In this document: positions 29,301 to 37,600 of the stretch, piece after piece
How the letters are laid out: each line of letters begins with the position of its first letter
How positions within the stretch are numbered: the first letter of the stretch is position 1
Source: Glandiceps talaboti
Taxonomy: Eukaryota > Hemichordata > Enteropneusta > Spengelidae
Reading direction: 5' to 3'
DNA: 40,000 bases
Assembly (NCBI RefSeq): GCF_964340395.1
Contig: NC_135549.1
Coordinates: 31,767,332-31,807,331 of the forward strand
Program-made: the position numbers and the translations under genes
Notes under the pieces: generated by a model
The model's database searches: none
What the model was told of the DNA's origin: nothing
The model's input: only the letters and a program-made list of their open reading frames with translations

Positions 29301-30834
29301 ACATGTCTGTTTTCTTTCCACTGCGATGTCTCTACATATTTCATCAATCTATCACAGAAGGGGTATTCTGACCGACATTTTGTTTCGTTCTGGGTCGAAA
29401 CAATACTTTTCAAAAATAATAAAATATTAAAAAGATAAATTGAAATAAATAAAATCCCCATCTAGCTACCTACCCTATTCTCTGGGGGCCATGCTATCGG
29501 AAACACACAATATAGTAAAATAATTTACAAGCCATAGCTATTTAACTATAACACACGAAAAGACCTGAAATGTCTCGGGGGTAATTCAAGCATGGTAAGG
29601 CCTTCCCTGGCACCATGGTCTAAGATATTCACAGATATTTGCACACATAAGGAAATTGCTATGATCGACTCTGATTCCCAACTGCAACTGTGCTCTTTTC
29701 GGGATCAAGTTCATTTTCATACAAGCGCCCTCTGTGTTCTAGCCATGTCATATGTTAATATTATGTTTGTATTGGTATTCTCATTCAGCATTAACCTTTA
29801 TCTCTACATGTTCATCTTTATACTTGACAAAATCAAATTGGATTACTATTATTACCTGACATGTACTGGCTCTAGAGAAAAGGTCATTGCCCTATCTCCT
29901 CACATATTGAGTCTCGTAGATTATATTAATTCATTGTTGCGGTAAATGCAAACAGTGATCTAACCAACAATTAAATACACGTCCTTAAACTAAATTTAAT
30001 AATATGGACGCCGTAAAAATCGTAAAGAGTTCAGGCAAATTGCCTACTACGACAGTATTTTGATTCGAAACTGTTTTCTAGCTTATGTGTATTAGGATGC
30101 CATCAACGGCACAATTGGGATGGAGGACCAATATGGCAATAACCATGCTTTAACTGTAAACAACAAGGACCCGTCATCTCCGTGTACCGAATATCATTCG
30201 GATATAAGTAAAAAGGACGTCAGAAAACCTTGAATCGGAAATAAATATTTTAAGTGTACTACATGTACATGTATCACTCGATATAAGTACAGGCTAAACC
30301 ATGGCCATACAACGTCAGATTGTGTTTACATTTGAAACAACATATGTCAAACATGTCCATATTCGTATATATGAAACTGTCAAACATGCATAGCCCTGGT
30401 ACCTGGTTTTCAAATCATGATACAAAACTGTATTATTGGTATGACGTATGTTAATTTTAAGTTCCCTGACGGAGTATACTTAACGTACTTAACGTATCAT
30501 TTGGAACAAGTAGCTAATACCAACTCAAATATAAACCTAGTCAGGGAGCATCTCTATAGCTACTTACATAGAATGGAGTGGCGAATACACCACTTGAAAC
30601 ATTGAAATAAACCCTAATTACACCATAATTTCAAATCCTAGTTTATACAAAACGGCATAATCGGAATCGTTATAACGTTTTGGTAAGGTTTGATAAAGAT
30701 CAAGAAGATATATTATATGACTTACTCATCAAGTTGTCTATGCTCCTATCATCCTCCGTCATGTGCACGAGGCTTGTTTCATTTCCAAACTGAAATGTTT
30801 TGGTTTCTTCGCCTTCGCTTGAGGAACACGCCAT
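9666..30834 (-). CDS. RRM-like (PARP14/NMI/IFI35-type) + coiled-coil + pseudokinase gene, 15 coding exons
   Basis: Fifteen exons join in phase on the minus strand from ATG 30834 to TAA 9666. With exon 3 ending at 28334, the sum is 2277 nt (758 aa plus stop). Order: Ser/Glu-rich N terminus; RRM-like modules with the motif FE..RSGGGEI or FERPKTGGGDI typical of PARP10/14 RRMs and of NMI/IFI35 domains (aa ~37-285); linker; four 9-residue repeats and a long coiled coil (~313-443); a kinase-like domain (~475-745) with a recognisable hinge (LLTEFMELQSL), PPEHL in place of APE, and YGAGVVLFEIATRLPPF. The catalytic residues are not conserved, so it is probably a pseudokinase scaffold. Known relatives of the RRM part act in interferon-type antiviral signalling; a similar role here is inference. 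Introns hold a Ngaro element, MITEs and a satellite. No close whole-length homologue is known to me. Confidence 0.78.
9781..9862. repeat. Compound trinucleotide microsatellite (CAA)n(CGA)n(CGG)n
   Basis: A continuous phase-locked run steps from CAA/ACA through ACG/CGA to CGG/GGC, 82 bp in all, in the last intron of the pseudokinase gene. Each transition needs a single base change, so it looks like one expansion with drift. Confidence 0.97.
10022..10159 (-). CDS. Exon 14: C-lobe of the pseudokinase
   Basis: The acceptor is TTATTGCAG and the donor CGAT|GTAAGTG (phase 1). It encodes GKTDREIYTFLTDGNLEELP then VNCPLTYRVVTDGLRATDRQ and KRKSLR, which matches helices G-H of a kinase in a divergent form (CP..Y...V..GLRATDRQKR in place of CW..DP..RP). 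Confidence 0.78.
10332..10381 (-). CDS. Exon 13: helix F region of the pseudokinase
   Basis: This 50-nt exon has acceptor TTAAAACAG and donor CAGG|GTAAGTG. It encodes AGVVLFEIATRLPPFQ, a typical kinase helix-F segment (FGVVLWEI.TR..PF). Both phases fit the neighbouring exons exactly. Confidence 0.84.
10596..10905. repeat. 38-bp minisatellite, about 8 copies
   Basis: Units containing GATACATGTATATTGACC and TAGTATATCTAGTAACAAT recur with a 38-bp period (for example 10701 and 10739). The first two copies are diverged (AACACGATA, ATGTGTATTG). It lies in the intron between exons 12 and 13. Confidence 0.92.
10906..11010. other. GC-richer intron insert with weak inverted ends
   Basis: A block of higher GC than its surroundings carries ACGTCGTG near 10916 and the inverse CACGACGT near 10996. 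The arms are only 8-9 bp and no target duplication is visible, so a mobile origin is only a guess. Confidence 0.2.
11075..11223 (-). CDS. Exon 12: activation segment of the pseudokinase
   Basis: The acceptor is TTAATTTCAG and the donor TATGG|GTGAGC (phase 2). It starts LYDVSGV, with DVSG at the DFG position, and continues to AYIPPEHL, which replaces the APE motif, then YSLETESYG, corresponding to the DVYSFG segment with Asp replaced by Glu or Thr. Confidence 0.83.
11398..11436. repeat. (GTT)n microsatellite
   Basis: About 13 uninterrupted GTT triplets in the intron between exons 11 and 12, ending in GTTTTG. Confidence 0.97.
11499..11710 (-). CDS. Exon 11: hinge and catalytic-loop region of the pseudokinase
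   Basis: The acceptor is ATCTTTTCTAG and the donor TCAAG|GTATGTC. It encodes FWLLTEFMELQSLQEVL (hinge and helix D), TNMAYDVCHGLLNLH (helix E) and PMVLGKIGTDMFQVD where HRDLxxxN would be; the catalytic Asp is absent. It ends with HVK, the strand before the DFG position. Confidence 0.85.
12250..14223 (-). repeat. 27-bp minisatellite made of exon 10 end plus splice donor, about 73 copies
   Basis: The minus-strand unit is GTTGTGAGCCAGTTCAAG followed by GTAATTGAT, 27 bp. The unit at 14197-14223 is the true end of exon 10 (GAGCCAGATCAAG|GTAAGT). Every typical unit therefore carries an AAG|GTAA donor-like site. Most have GTAATT; a few near 12411, 12573, 12625 and 12735 keep GTAAGT. Other variants are TTC/ATC, GTGAG/GTAAG and ATTGAT/AATGAT. 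A 4-bp irregularity sits near 13048. The array fills most of the intron between exons 10 and 11. The unit length is a multiple of three, which explains the long open frames on both strands. Confidence 0.97.
14205..14320 (-). CDS. Exon 10: helix C region of the pseudokinase; donor lies in the 27-bp satellite
   Basis: The acceptor is ATTATTTCAG at 14321. The exon encodes LQRELLRRYDLMKELQSNFM then VRCLAKCCEPDQ, matching the helix-C Glu region and strand 4 (FxxE...L..L.H.NIV.LLG.C.EP). The donor CAAG|GTAAGT at 14204 is phase 1 and fits exon 11. The last ~18 nt and the donor form the first unit of the adjacent minisatellite. Reading past this donor in the gene's frame gives Gly-Lys-stop. Confidence 0.8.
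14338..14408. repeat. (GTC/GAT/GGT)n microsatellite
   Basis: Trinucleotide run (GTCGTC, then GATGATGAT, then GGTGGTGGT, about 70 bp) just 5' of exon 10's acceptor in the gene's orientation. Confidence 0.95.
14671..14827 (-). CDS. Exon 9: N-lobe of the pseudokinase
   Basis: The acceptor is GTGTATTTTAG and the donor GAAAG|GTAATTA, ending in phase 2. The exon encodes CLSCENNCKVMKAEYQGGVI then VVNQFG, resembling the beta2-beta3 strands of a kinase N-lobe (VxKAxYxGxxVAVK). Asn stands where the invariant lysine is expected if this alignment is right. A normal Gly-rich loop is not visible. Confidence 0.7.
15192..15337. repeat. Subterminal direct repeats, period about 60 bp
   Basis: TTAACATGTACATGGTAAAT recurs at about 15197 (variant), 15255 and 15315, separated by TTATTTCACATGCTTAGCAA. 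Similar words appear inverted near 17880-18260. Confidence 0.8.
15669..16084. mobile_element. MITE with 71-bp perfect inverted repeats and 9-bp target duplication
   Basis: The first 71 bp (15669-15739, starting TAGTCTGGTCCCCTGCC) and the last 71 bp (16014-16084) are exact reverse complements by eye. ATTACTGCA lies directly outside both ends (15660-15668 and 16085-16093), a clean 9-bp target site duplication. There is no coding sequence inside. A long inverted repeat with a 9-bp duplication suggests a Mutator-type (MULE) family, though other superfamilies with 8-10-bp duplications are possible. Confidence 0.93.
17921..18175. repeat. Large inverted repeat, 66-bp arms and 123-bp loop
   Basis: 17921-17986 and 18110-18175 are reverse complements with two mismatches, sharing the core TAGGCCGAATTATTTAAATG. 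The loop is full of AGCATGTACATGCTTAT words, themselves palindromic. It is probably a subterminal part of the candidate element ending at 18281. Confidence 0.9.
18441..18521 (-). CDS. Exon 8: linker before the kinase-like domain
   Basis: The acceptor is TTTTTTCGTAG and the donor TTCATAG|GTATGAA. This 81-nt exon in phase 1 encodes GQPRVPLRTSQTTELASLHN then IPDQEFI. It has no recognised domain; phase and splice sites support it. Confidence 0.65.
19411..19609. mobile_element. 199-bp foldback/MITE-like element
   Basis: ACTAGTCTCGCTGCCAGACT and following bases (19411-19444) are repeated in inverse at 19576-19609, 34-bp arms with two mismatches. The interior is GC-richer than the intron around it and includes smaller hairpins (GAGCGGCTTAGCCGC). 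I could not find a clear target duplication. It sits just outside the donor of exon 7. Confidence 0.7.
19664..20056 (-). CDS. Exon 7: nonapeptide repeats and coiled coil
   Basis: The acceptor is CATTCATAG and the donor CCAAG|GTAATT, phase 1 at both ends. It starts with four copies of ESDQNSxPI, then encodes about 85 residues with heptad spacing rich in Glu, Lys, Leu and Ile (ELEERYNTL..., ALETKVEEYIKSISEMYQEL), a clear coiled coil. It probably mediates oligomerisation. Confidence 0.8.
19949..20056 (-). repeat. 27-bp coding tandem repeat, 4 copies
   Basis: Four 27-bp units at the 5' end of exon 7 encode a nine-residue motif (ESDQNSQPI and variants). The last two copies carry S/N and P/S changes. 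This is an in-frame expansion just downstream of the acceptor. Confidence 0.88.
20444..20459. repeat. Poly(C) run
   Basis: About 16 consecutive C on the plus strand in the intron between exons 6 and 7. Confidence 0.9.
20599..20680 (-). CDS. Exon 6: linker
   Basis: The acceptor is AATATTCAG and the donor ACAG|GTAGGTG. It is an 82-nt exon in phase between exons 5 and 7 (SDCCEQAKDILSANV...). No domain is visible; support comes from splice sites and phase. Confidence 0.62.
21043..21131 (-). CDS. Exon 5: end of the third RRM-like module
   Basis: The acceptor is CTTTTTCAG and the donor GAACAA|GTAAGTA. It encodes AAQSVLDKKEYNIHLVNVTV then QPYYEILGEQ, the expected helix-2/strand-4 end of the fold (A..VL.KK....L.V.PYY). 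It ends in phase 0, matching exon 6. Confidence 0.82.
21461..21682 (-). CDS. Exon 4: third RRM/NID-like module
   Basis: The acceptor is TTTTTATTCAG and the donor AAAG|GTATGAC, phase 1 at both ends. It encodes FILVKNVTRRLNESLISIFF followed by ERPKTGGGDI and ALIQFKDYKG. This is the best match in the window to the PARP14-type RRM pattern (hydrophobic strand, SE/NE..L..FFE, GGG, then I-F-D/E). Confidence 0.85.
22609..22703 (-). repeat. Ngaro terminal repeat B2 (3' end)
   Basis: A 95-bp repeat ending ...GTAGTGATT on the minus strand. Host sequence AAAAATATTG follows from 22608 downward. Confidence 0.9.
22903..23033 (-). repeat. Ngaro internal repeat A2
   Basis: A 131-bp copy of A1, offset 5230 bp, joined directly to B1. 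Confidence 0.92.
23034..23128 (-). repeat. Ngaro internal repeat B1
   Basis: A 95-bp copy of the terminal B2, offset 425 bp; it abuts A2 at 23033/23034 with the junction GTAGTGATT-GTGTGCC on the minus strand. Confidence 0.92.
23413..24384 (-). CDS. Ngaro tyrosine recombinase
   Basis: 323 aa from ATG 24384. Catalytic features of the tyrosine recombinase fold are in order: the first Arg in LFLRKSNL, HSFRRGG (HxxR), GDWKS with Trp in the fifth position, and the nucleophile region AYRVYLE. The N-terminal helical domain (RNFLSLWKTFLSFC, PASPATLCMFVQFL) matches the DNA-binding core domain of DIRS-type recombinases. It would integrate the circular DNA intermediate without target duplication. It lies 36 nt downstream of the RT frame's stop and in the same reading frame. 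Confidence 0.93.
   Translation of the reverse strand: MLFNKTASTMRAAYALGTVRNFLSLWKTFLSFCIIYHLKPVPASPATLCMFVQFLSETITNVSTIHNYLNAVRILQESNGHSGDVIHHFLVKLVIQGVRHKYPQLRKQKLAITPEILLAVNDHLDRETLLDITLWAAFLTGFHLFLRKSNLVPPTAKAFDMGVHLARQNFRFTSSGVVVAITWSKTNQCAERIHSVPILSSPGSPLCLVSALKRMFDNVPAPPQAPAFLIPGYRGLVTLTHRTFTSHLHRLLALAGFPPKEFSGHSFRRGGATAAFSAHAPSELIQLHGDWKSQAYRVYLELSMTQRVEVSQRLNSYLRTFHK
24421..28020 (-). CDS. Ngaro gag-reverse transcriptase-RNase H polyprotein
   Basis: About 1199 aa from ATG 28020 (MLSVMASKTRG); a second ATG at 28008 is also possible, and upstream the frame has no ATG. The N-terminal ~350 residues are gag-like and basic, with a CCCH zinc finger (CWSWQDGKCNDKNCKYKH) and a second Cys cluster. 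A long low-complexity Ser/Thr/Asp region follows. The RT domain shows RRIVLDLSF, FKRDLCRAYRQIPV, MPFGLRTAS and the catalytic NYLDDF. RNase H shows TTDACLEGAGG, SALEILA, IHCDNEA and DNRLADHLSRW, so all acidic catalytic positions are present. No integrase, protease or methyltransferase is visible. It copies the element's RNA into DNA. The frame has no stops, so the copy may be functional. Confidence 0.93.
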   Translation of the reverse strand: MLSVMASKTRGKTGAKSSGKTGRKQQSISQSDSEEPTNEFIREFQGLRREFKALREQLDQQSDGDFSYRQIRDGMPNSTMSQQRGHTKVFSRNTVNSNAPAQSVAEMRQMMSADRQLQQELREQQRQYIPDFFKSDHQSKPGKSQRFQTRKDNATTQVAWPHIAAQPRPHGTGKEMTYDTMALNEFVEGFTAILLTGNVDSEEKQLRLQHLNQLMRYAAVYPWEAVLEFHGAFLQDIEYGLRSWRSEGTDLKELYLYPRASEMKQSRTTRRKTTDDTQFCWSWQDGKCNDKNCKYKHMCSACYKYRKSVANHPKVRCPYNDATYREEKKHKVHVTNKRRGTVNTVDNITSHCKTMQSRTVNESISVPCNKSVSYIDKGTQTISRDSNFQTNDNNINDICDDVNNTAQHSSTVAVSNFVDDGYFSDGHTMPMCNTSTMHVIDEVDSHSCLDNIYYDQSTCLSSNESINCSNPVTTAEKPLPSVNVSDDVELLEQDLPNYAHTGDTADDCRHCSALDCICSVGATKSHETIDNTLCSVTMSVTPVESNTTDNCKNHSALDCICSLGATKSYEPVDSTFHSVIVPETRVECNSEPHSNGYCINEPIGTSTNISTSKLRAEAPMFYTTKDDHSTPCTVSRQQDVSIAMDTAVNLHNLVSQSGKPNYRGLRLPVQSNLQIPIWRSKLQAYHDREICDFLEYGWPINYTSVTPPLPVNRNHGSACQYGEHVDKYISKELQYNAAIGPFRENPFIGDIMTSALQTVPKKGSVDRRIVLDLSFPTGQSVNDGIPTDSYLDGPFTVTYPGIDALSNIVNTKGRGCLMFKRDLCRAYRQIPVDPSDYNLLGYKWKDQLYFDTKMPFGLRTASIACQRTTNAITYLFKESGGSCVNYLDDFGGADDPNNADSMYSHLGNLLAEVGLQESSEKACPPATVMTFLGREFNSNDMTISIPKSKVEEIKPILQMWLTKKRATKRQLQSLIGKLAFLAGCVRPGRVFISRLLQVLRSLRRNHHRFYVNQEIKRDVMWWLRFLNDYNGISLIPECKWSPPDAVITTDACLEGAGGTFGNMYFHCSFPPSIKNENLHISALEILATVLACKTWGTKLKGKRIMIHCDNEATVHVINTGKGRDLFMLQCARELWFIAARHDFEIKAKHLAGVDNRLADHLSRWCLSPSYGLQFQELTSGRSMKESYITSDMFNMTHIW
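28133..28263 (-). repeat. Ngaro terminal repeat A1 (5' end)
   Basis: A 131-bp repeat identical by eye to 22903-23033. The outermost element bases on the minus strand are GTGTGCC, directly after host GAGGT. Confidence 0.92.
28266..28585 (-). CDS. Exon 3: second RRM-like module, abutting the Ngaro element
   Basis: The acceptor is CTTTTCCAG at 28586; the phase fits exon 2 (Val). It encodes CMLVQNIPTNMTKDKILDLL (strand 1 and helix 1 of an RRM-like fold), GVLVKYPDEIKG and then NFRIIE. Two ends are possible. A donor AAAG|GTATCG at 28334 is in phase 1, matches exon 4, and corresponds in position to the ends of exons 2 and 4. Alternatively the exon runs to GAG at 28266, where host sequence meets the mobile element; that end is phase 0 and does not fit exon 4, so an unseen exon would be needed. 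The coordinates given are the longer form. Confidence 0.65.
28921..29103 (-). CDS. Exon 2: first RRM/NID-like module
   Basis: The acceptor is CTCTTCAG and the donor GATG|GTAAGTA, with phase 1 at both ends. It encodes VSTLIVYFESTSRSGGGEI, the helix-1/strand-2 signature shared by PARP14 RRMs and NMI/IFI35, then YLFMKYKNPDG (strand 3). The second half of the fold follows in exon 3. Confidence 0.82.
29104..30725. other. Intron 1 of the RRM/pseudokinase gene
   Basis: No exon, repeat or element is supported here. A plus-strand open frame of 117 codons at 29592-29945 has no recognisable domain, and a Tyr/Leu/Phe-rich AT-driven composition. Confidence 0.6.
30726..30834 (-). CDS. Exon 1: start codon, acidic N terminus
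   Basis: ATG at 30834 opens MACSSSEGEETKTFQFGN..., with no signal peptide, so the protein is probably cytosolic or nuclear. The donor is ATGA|GTAAGTC in phase 1, joining with exon 2 to make Asn. In-frame upstream sequence offers no other ATG nearby. Confidence 0.72.
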
Positions 30835-31642
30835 AGTTATTACTTCGTCAACCACAAGTAGGTCACGACTGTCAATACTACCAGTTAGAAGTCTGGGAAC
30901 TCAAAACGTCACTATGTCAATGCAATGCACGTGTCACCTTATGCCCTGTTCTAAGGTCACACAGACTAGCACCAACATCGTAATTTGCATATGACATCAT
31001 GTTTGTTTTTCTTATGTGTAATGTTTACAAGTAAGGCACAGCAATGACTACCCCATTGTCGTCCTCAAACGTGGACATAATCTACAGTACGGTGAAATCA
31101 CATAATATCAAAATAAACAAGTCTTTCTAGAAGTCACGTATCATCCTGATAGGTATTTAGTATTTGGCAGAATTCCTCGGGTACAGATTTCCCCTGGATA
31201 TATATGTGTTTGTTTATTACAGATAAACACTAACTTGAAGATAGTAGTATATACATGTAGTGGCTTTTAGAATCAAGAGAACATGAAGATATGGCTTGAA
31301 ATATAATACGTACACGAATTCGGCGTAATAGATCGAAGGAAAAAAATATCAAAAAAGACAAACTGGATATCTTACTTGTTAAAGTATTGCAATTATGTAT
31401 ATTACTAGTAGATTGGAAAATCATTTCATCAAATCTATGTCATAACATAATGATATTAAGACATTCATAATTTATTTACATCTGAAAAATAACATGACCT
31501 CGCTTCTCTACAACATAATACTTTTAAAGACTGGATTTTATTTTCGTTTCAGGCCATGTATTTCTTTTTCACTTCCTGGTGAAAATAAAATTCAATGTAC
31601 GAAATACTCTAATGTTGACCTTTGACTTTTAACCTTTGGTGT
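30835..31642. other. 5' flank of the RRM/pseudokinase gene
   Basis: Presumed 5' UTR, promoter and intergenic sequence. No clear TATA box at a usual distance and no exon is visible. Confidence 0.4.
30983..30990 (-). promoter_or_regulatory. Octamer motif ATGCAAAT upstream of the start codon
   Basis: A perfect ATGCAAAT on the minus strand lies about 150 bp upstream of the ATG at 30834, next to a CRE/AP-1-like TGACATCA (plus strand, 30992 on). Such words are found by chance, so the call is tentative. Confidence 0.25.
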
Positions 31643-34600
31643 GACGACACAGACATGTATGCAACGTATTACAGTAAATGTAACGACACAGACATGTATG
31701 CAATGTATTACAGTAAATGTAATGACATAGACATGTATGCAATGTATTACCGTAAATGTAATGACGCAGACATGTATGCAATGTATTACAGTAAATGTAA
31801 TGACACAGACATGTATGCAACGTATTACAGTAAATGTAATGACACAGACATGTATGCAATGTATTACAGTAAATGTAATGACAGACATGTATGCAATGTA
31901 TTACAGTAAATGTAATGACATAGACATGTATGCAACGTATTGCAGTAAATGTAACGACACAGACATGTATGCAATGTATTACAGTAAATGTAATGACATA
32001 GACATGTATGCAACGTATTGCAGTAAATGTAACGACACAGACATGTATGCAATGTATTACAGTAAATGTAATGACACAGACATGTATGCAATGTATTACA
32101 GTACATGTAATGACACAGACATGTATGCAATGTATTACAGTAAATGTAACGACACAGACATGTATGCAATGTATTACGGTAAATGTAATGACACAGACAT
32201 GTATGCAACGTATTACAGTAAATGTAATGACACAGACATGTATGCAATGTATTACAGTAAATGTAATGACACAGACATGTATGCAATGTATTACAGTAAA
32301 TGTAATGACATAGACATGTATGCAACGTATTGCAGTAAATGTAACGACACAGACATGTATGCAATGTATTACAGTAAATGTAATGACACAGACATGTATG
32401 CAATGTATTACAGTACATGTAATGACACAGACATGTATGCAATGTATTACAGTAAATGTAACGACACAGACATGTATGCAATGTATTACGGTAAATGTAA
32501 TGACACAGACATGTATGCAACGTATTACAGTAAATGTAATGACACAGACATGTATGCAATGTATTACAGTAAATGTAATAACACAGACATGTATGCAATG
32601 TATTACAGTAAATGTAATGACACAGACATGTATGCAACGTATTACAGTAAATGTAATGACACAGACATGTATGCAACGTATTGCAGTAAATGTAACGACA
32701 CAGACATGTATGCAATGTATTACAGTAAATGTAATGACACAGACATGTATGCAACGTATTACAGTACATGTAATGACACAGACATGTATGCAATGTATTA
32801 CAGTAAATGTAACGACACAGACATGTATGCAATGTATTACGGTAAATGTAATGGCACAGACATGTATGCAATGTATTACAGTAAATGTAATGACACAGAC
32901 ATGTATGCAACATATTACAGTAAATGTAACGACACAGACATGTATGCAATGTATTACGGTAAATGTAATGGCACAGACATGTATGCAATGTATTACAGTA
33001 AATGTAACGACACAGACATGTATGCAATGTATTACAGTAAATGTAATGACACAGACATGTATGCAATGTATTACAGTAAATGTAACGACACAGACATGTA
33101 TGCAATGTATTACAGTAAATGTAATGGCACAGACATGTATGCAATGTATTACAGTAAATGTAATGACACAGACATGTATGCAACGTATTACAGTAAATGT
33201 AACGACACAGACATGTATGCAATGTATTACAGTAAATGTAATGACACAGACATGTATGCAATGTATTACAGTAAATGTAACGACACAGACATGTATGCAA
33301 TGTATTACAGTAAATGTAATGGCACAGACATGTATGCAATGTATTACAGTAAATGTAATGACACAGACATGTATGCAACGTATTACAGTAAATGTAATGA
33401 CACAGACATGTATGCAATGTATTACAGTAAATGTAATGGCACAGACATGTATGCAATGTATTACAGTAAATGTAACGGCACAGACATGTATGCAATGTAT
33501 TACGGTAAATATAATGACACAGACATGTATGCAACGTATTACAGTAAATGTAATGACACAGACATGTATGCAATGTATTACAGTAAATGTAATGACACAG
33601 ACATGTATGCAACGTATTACAGTAAATGTAATGGCACAGACATGTATGCAATGTATTACAGTAAATGTAATGACACAGACATGTATACAATGTATTACAG
33701 TAAATGTAATGACGCAGACATGTATGCAATGTATTACAGTAAATGTAATGACGCAGACATGTATGCAATGTATTACAGTAAATATAACGACACAGACATG
33801 TATGCAATGTATTACAGTAAATGTAATGACACAGACATGTATGCAATGTATTACAGTAAATGTAATGACGCAGACATGTATGCAATGTATTACAGTAAAT
33901 GTAATGACGCAGACATGTATGCAATGTATTACAGTAAATGTAACGACACAGACATGTATGCAACGTATTACAGTAAATGTAATGACACAGACATGTATGC
34001 AATGTATTACAGTAAATGTAATGACACAGACATGTATGCAACATATTACAGTAAATGTAACGGCACAGACATGTATGCAATGTATTACGGTAAATGTAAC
34101 GACACAGACATGTATGCAATGTATTACAGTAAATGTAACGACACAGACATATATGCAACGTATTACAGTAAATGTAACGGCACAGACATGTATGCAACGT
34201 ATTACAGTAAATGTAATGACACAGACATGTATGCAATGTATTACAGTAAATGTAACGGCACAGACATGTATGCAACGTATTACAGTAAATGTAATGACTC
34301 AGACATGTATGCAACGTATTACGGTAAATGTAACGACACAGACATGTATGCAACGTATTACAGTAAATGTAACGACACAGACATGTATGCAATGTATTAC
34401 AGTAAATGTAACGACACAGACATGTATGCAATGTATTACGGTAAATGTAATGGCACAGACATGTATGCAATGTATTACAGTAAATGTAATGACACAGACA
34501 TGTATGCAATGTATTACAGTAAATGTAACGACACAGACATGTATGCAATGTATTACAGTAAATGTAATGGCACAGACATGTATGCAATGTATTACAGTAA

Positions 34601-37600
34601 ATGTAATGACACAGACATGTATGCAATGTATTACGGTAAATGTAATGACACAGACATGTATGCAACGTATTACAGTAAATGTAATGACACAGACATGTAT
34701 GCAATGTATTACAGTAAATGTAATGACACAGACATGTATGCAATGTATTACAGTAAATGTAATGGCACAGACATGTATGCAATGTATTACAGTAAATGTA
34801 ATGACACAGACATGTATGCAATGTATTACGGTAAATGTAATGACACAGACATGTATGCAACGTATTACAGTAAATGTAATGACACAGACATGTATGCAAT
34901 GTATTACAGTAAATGTAATGACACAGACATGTATGCAATGTATTACAGTAAATGTAATGACACAGACATGTATGCAACGTATTACAGTAAATGTAACGAC
35001 ACAGACATGTATGCAATGTATTACAGTAAATGTAACGACACAGACATGTATGCAATGTATTACAGTAAATGTAATGACACAGACATGTATGCAATGTATT
35101 ACAGTAAATGTAACGACACAGACATGTATGCAATGTATTACAGTAAATGTAACGACACAGACATGTATGCAATGTATTACAGTAAATGTAACGACACAGA
35201 CATGTATGCAACGTATTACAGTAAATGTAACGGCACAGACATGTATGCAACGTATTACAGTAAATGTAATGACACAGACATGTATGCAATGTATTATGGT
35301 AAATGTAATGACACAGACATGTATGCAATGTATTACAGTAAATGTAACGACACAGACATATATGCAACGTATTACAGTAAATGTAACGGCACAGACATGT
35401 ATGCAACGTATTACAGTAAATGTAATGACACAGACATGTATGCAACGTATTACAGTAAATGTAACGACACAGACATGTATGCAATGTATTACAGTAAATG
35501 TAACGGCACAGACATGTATGCAATGTATTATAGTAAATGTTACGACACAGACATGTATGCAATGTATTGCAGTAAATGTAATGACACAGACATGTATGCA
35601 ATGTATTACAGTAAATGTAACGACACAGACATGTATGCAATGTATTACGGTAAATGTAATGACACAGACATGTATGCAACGTATTACAGTAAATGTAATG
35701 ACACAGACATGTATGCAATGTATTACAGTAAATGTAATAACACAGACATGTATGCAATGTATTACAGTAAATGTAATGACACAGACATGTATGCAACGTA
35801 TTACAGTAAATGTAATGACACAGACATGTATGCAACGTATTGCAGTAAATGTAACGACACAGACATGTATGCAATGTATTACAGTAAATGTAATGACACA
35901 GACATGTATGCAACGTATTACAGTACATGTAATGACACAGACATGTATGCAATGTATTACAGTAAATGTAACGACACAGACATGTATGCAATGTATTACG
36001 GTAAATGTAATGGCACAGACATGTATGCAATGTATTACAGTAAATGTAATGACACAGACATGTATGCAACATATTACAGTAAATGTAACGACACAGACAT
36101 GTATGCAATGTATTACGGTAAATGTAATGGCACAGACATGTATGCAATGTATTACAGTAAATGTAACGACACAGACATGTATGCAATGTATTACAGTAAA
36201 TGTAATGACACAGACATGTATGCAATGTATTACAGTAAATGTAACGACACAGACATGTATGCAATGTATTACAGTAAATGTAATGGCACAGACATGTATG
36301 CAATGTATTACAGTAAATGTAATGACACAGACATGTATGCAACGTATTACAGTAAATGTAACGACACAGACATGTATGCAATGTATTACAGTAAATGTAA
36401 TGACACAGACATGTATGCAATGTATTACAGTAAATGTAACGACACAGACATGTATGCAATGTATTACAGTAAATGTAATGGCACAGACATGTATGCAATG
36501 TATTACAGTAAATGTAATGACACAGACATGTATGCAACGTATTACAGTAAATGTAATGACACAGACATGTATGCAATGTATTACAGTAAATGTAATGGCA
36601 CAGACATGTATGCAATGTATTACAGTAAATGTAACGGCACAGACATGTATGCAATGTATTACGGTAAATATAATGACACAGACATGTATGCAACGTATTA
36701 CAGTAAATGTAATGACACAGACATGTATGCAATGTATTACAGTAAATGTAATGACACAGACATGTATGCAACGTATTACAGTAAATGTAATGGCACAGAC
36801 ATGTATGCAATGTATTACAGTAAATGTAATGACACAGACATGTATACAATGTATTACAGTAAATGTAATGACGCAGACATGTATGCAATGTATTACAGTA
36901 AATGTAATGACGCAGACATGTATGCAATGTATTACAGTAAATATAACGACACAGACATGTATGCAATGTATTACAGTAAATGTAATGACACAGACATGTA
37001 TGCAATGTATTACAGTAAATGTAATGACGCAGACATGTATGCAATGTATTACAGTAAATGTAATGACGCAGACATGTATGCAATGTATTACAGTAAATGT
37101 AACGACACAGACATGTATGCAACGTATTACAGTAAATGTAATGACACAGACATGTATGCAATGTATTACAGTAAATGTAATGACACAGACATGTATGCAA
37201 CATATTACAGTAAATGTAACGGCACAGACATGTATGCAATGTATTACGGTAAATGTAACGACACAGACATGTATGCAATGTATTACAGTAAATGTAACGA
37301 CACAGACATATATGCAACGTATTACAGTAAATGTAACGGCACAGACATGTATGCAACGTATTACAGTAAATGTAATGACACAGACATGTATGCAATGTAT
37401 TACAGTAAATGTAATGGCACAGACATGTATGCAACGTATTACAGTAAATGTAATGACTCAGACATGTATGCAACGTATTACGGTAAATGTAACGACACAG
37501 ACATGTATGCAACGTATTACAGTAAATGTAACGACACAGACATGTATGCAATGTATTACAGTAAATGTAACGACACAGACATGTATGCAATGTATTACGG

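Noticed and set aside
29592-29945. A plus-strand 117-codon frame in intron 1
   Set aside because: Its composition is that of AT-rich sequence, it has no domain, and it is inside an intron of the opposite strand.
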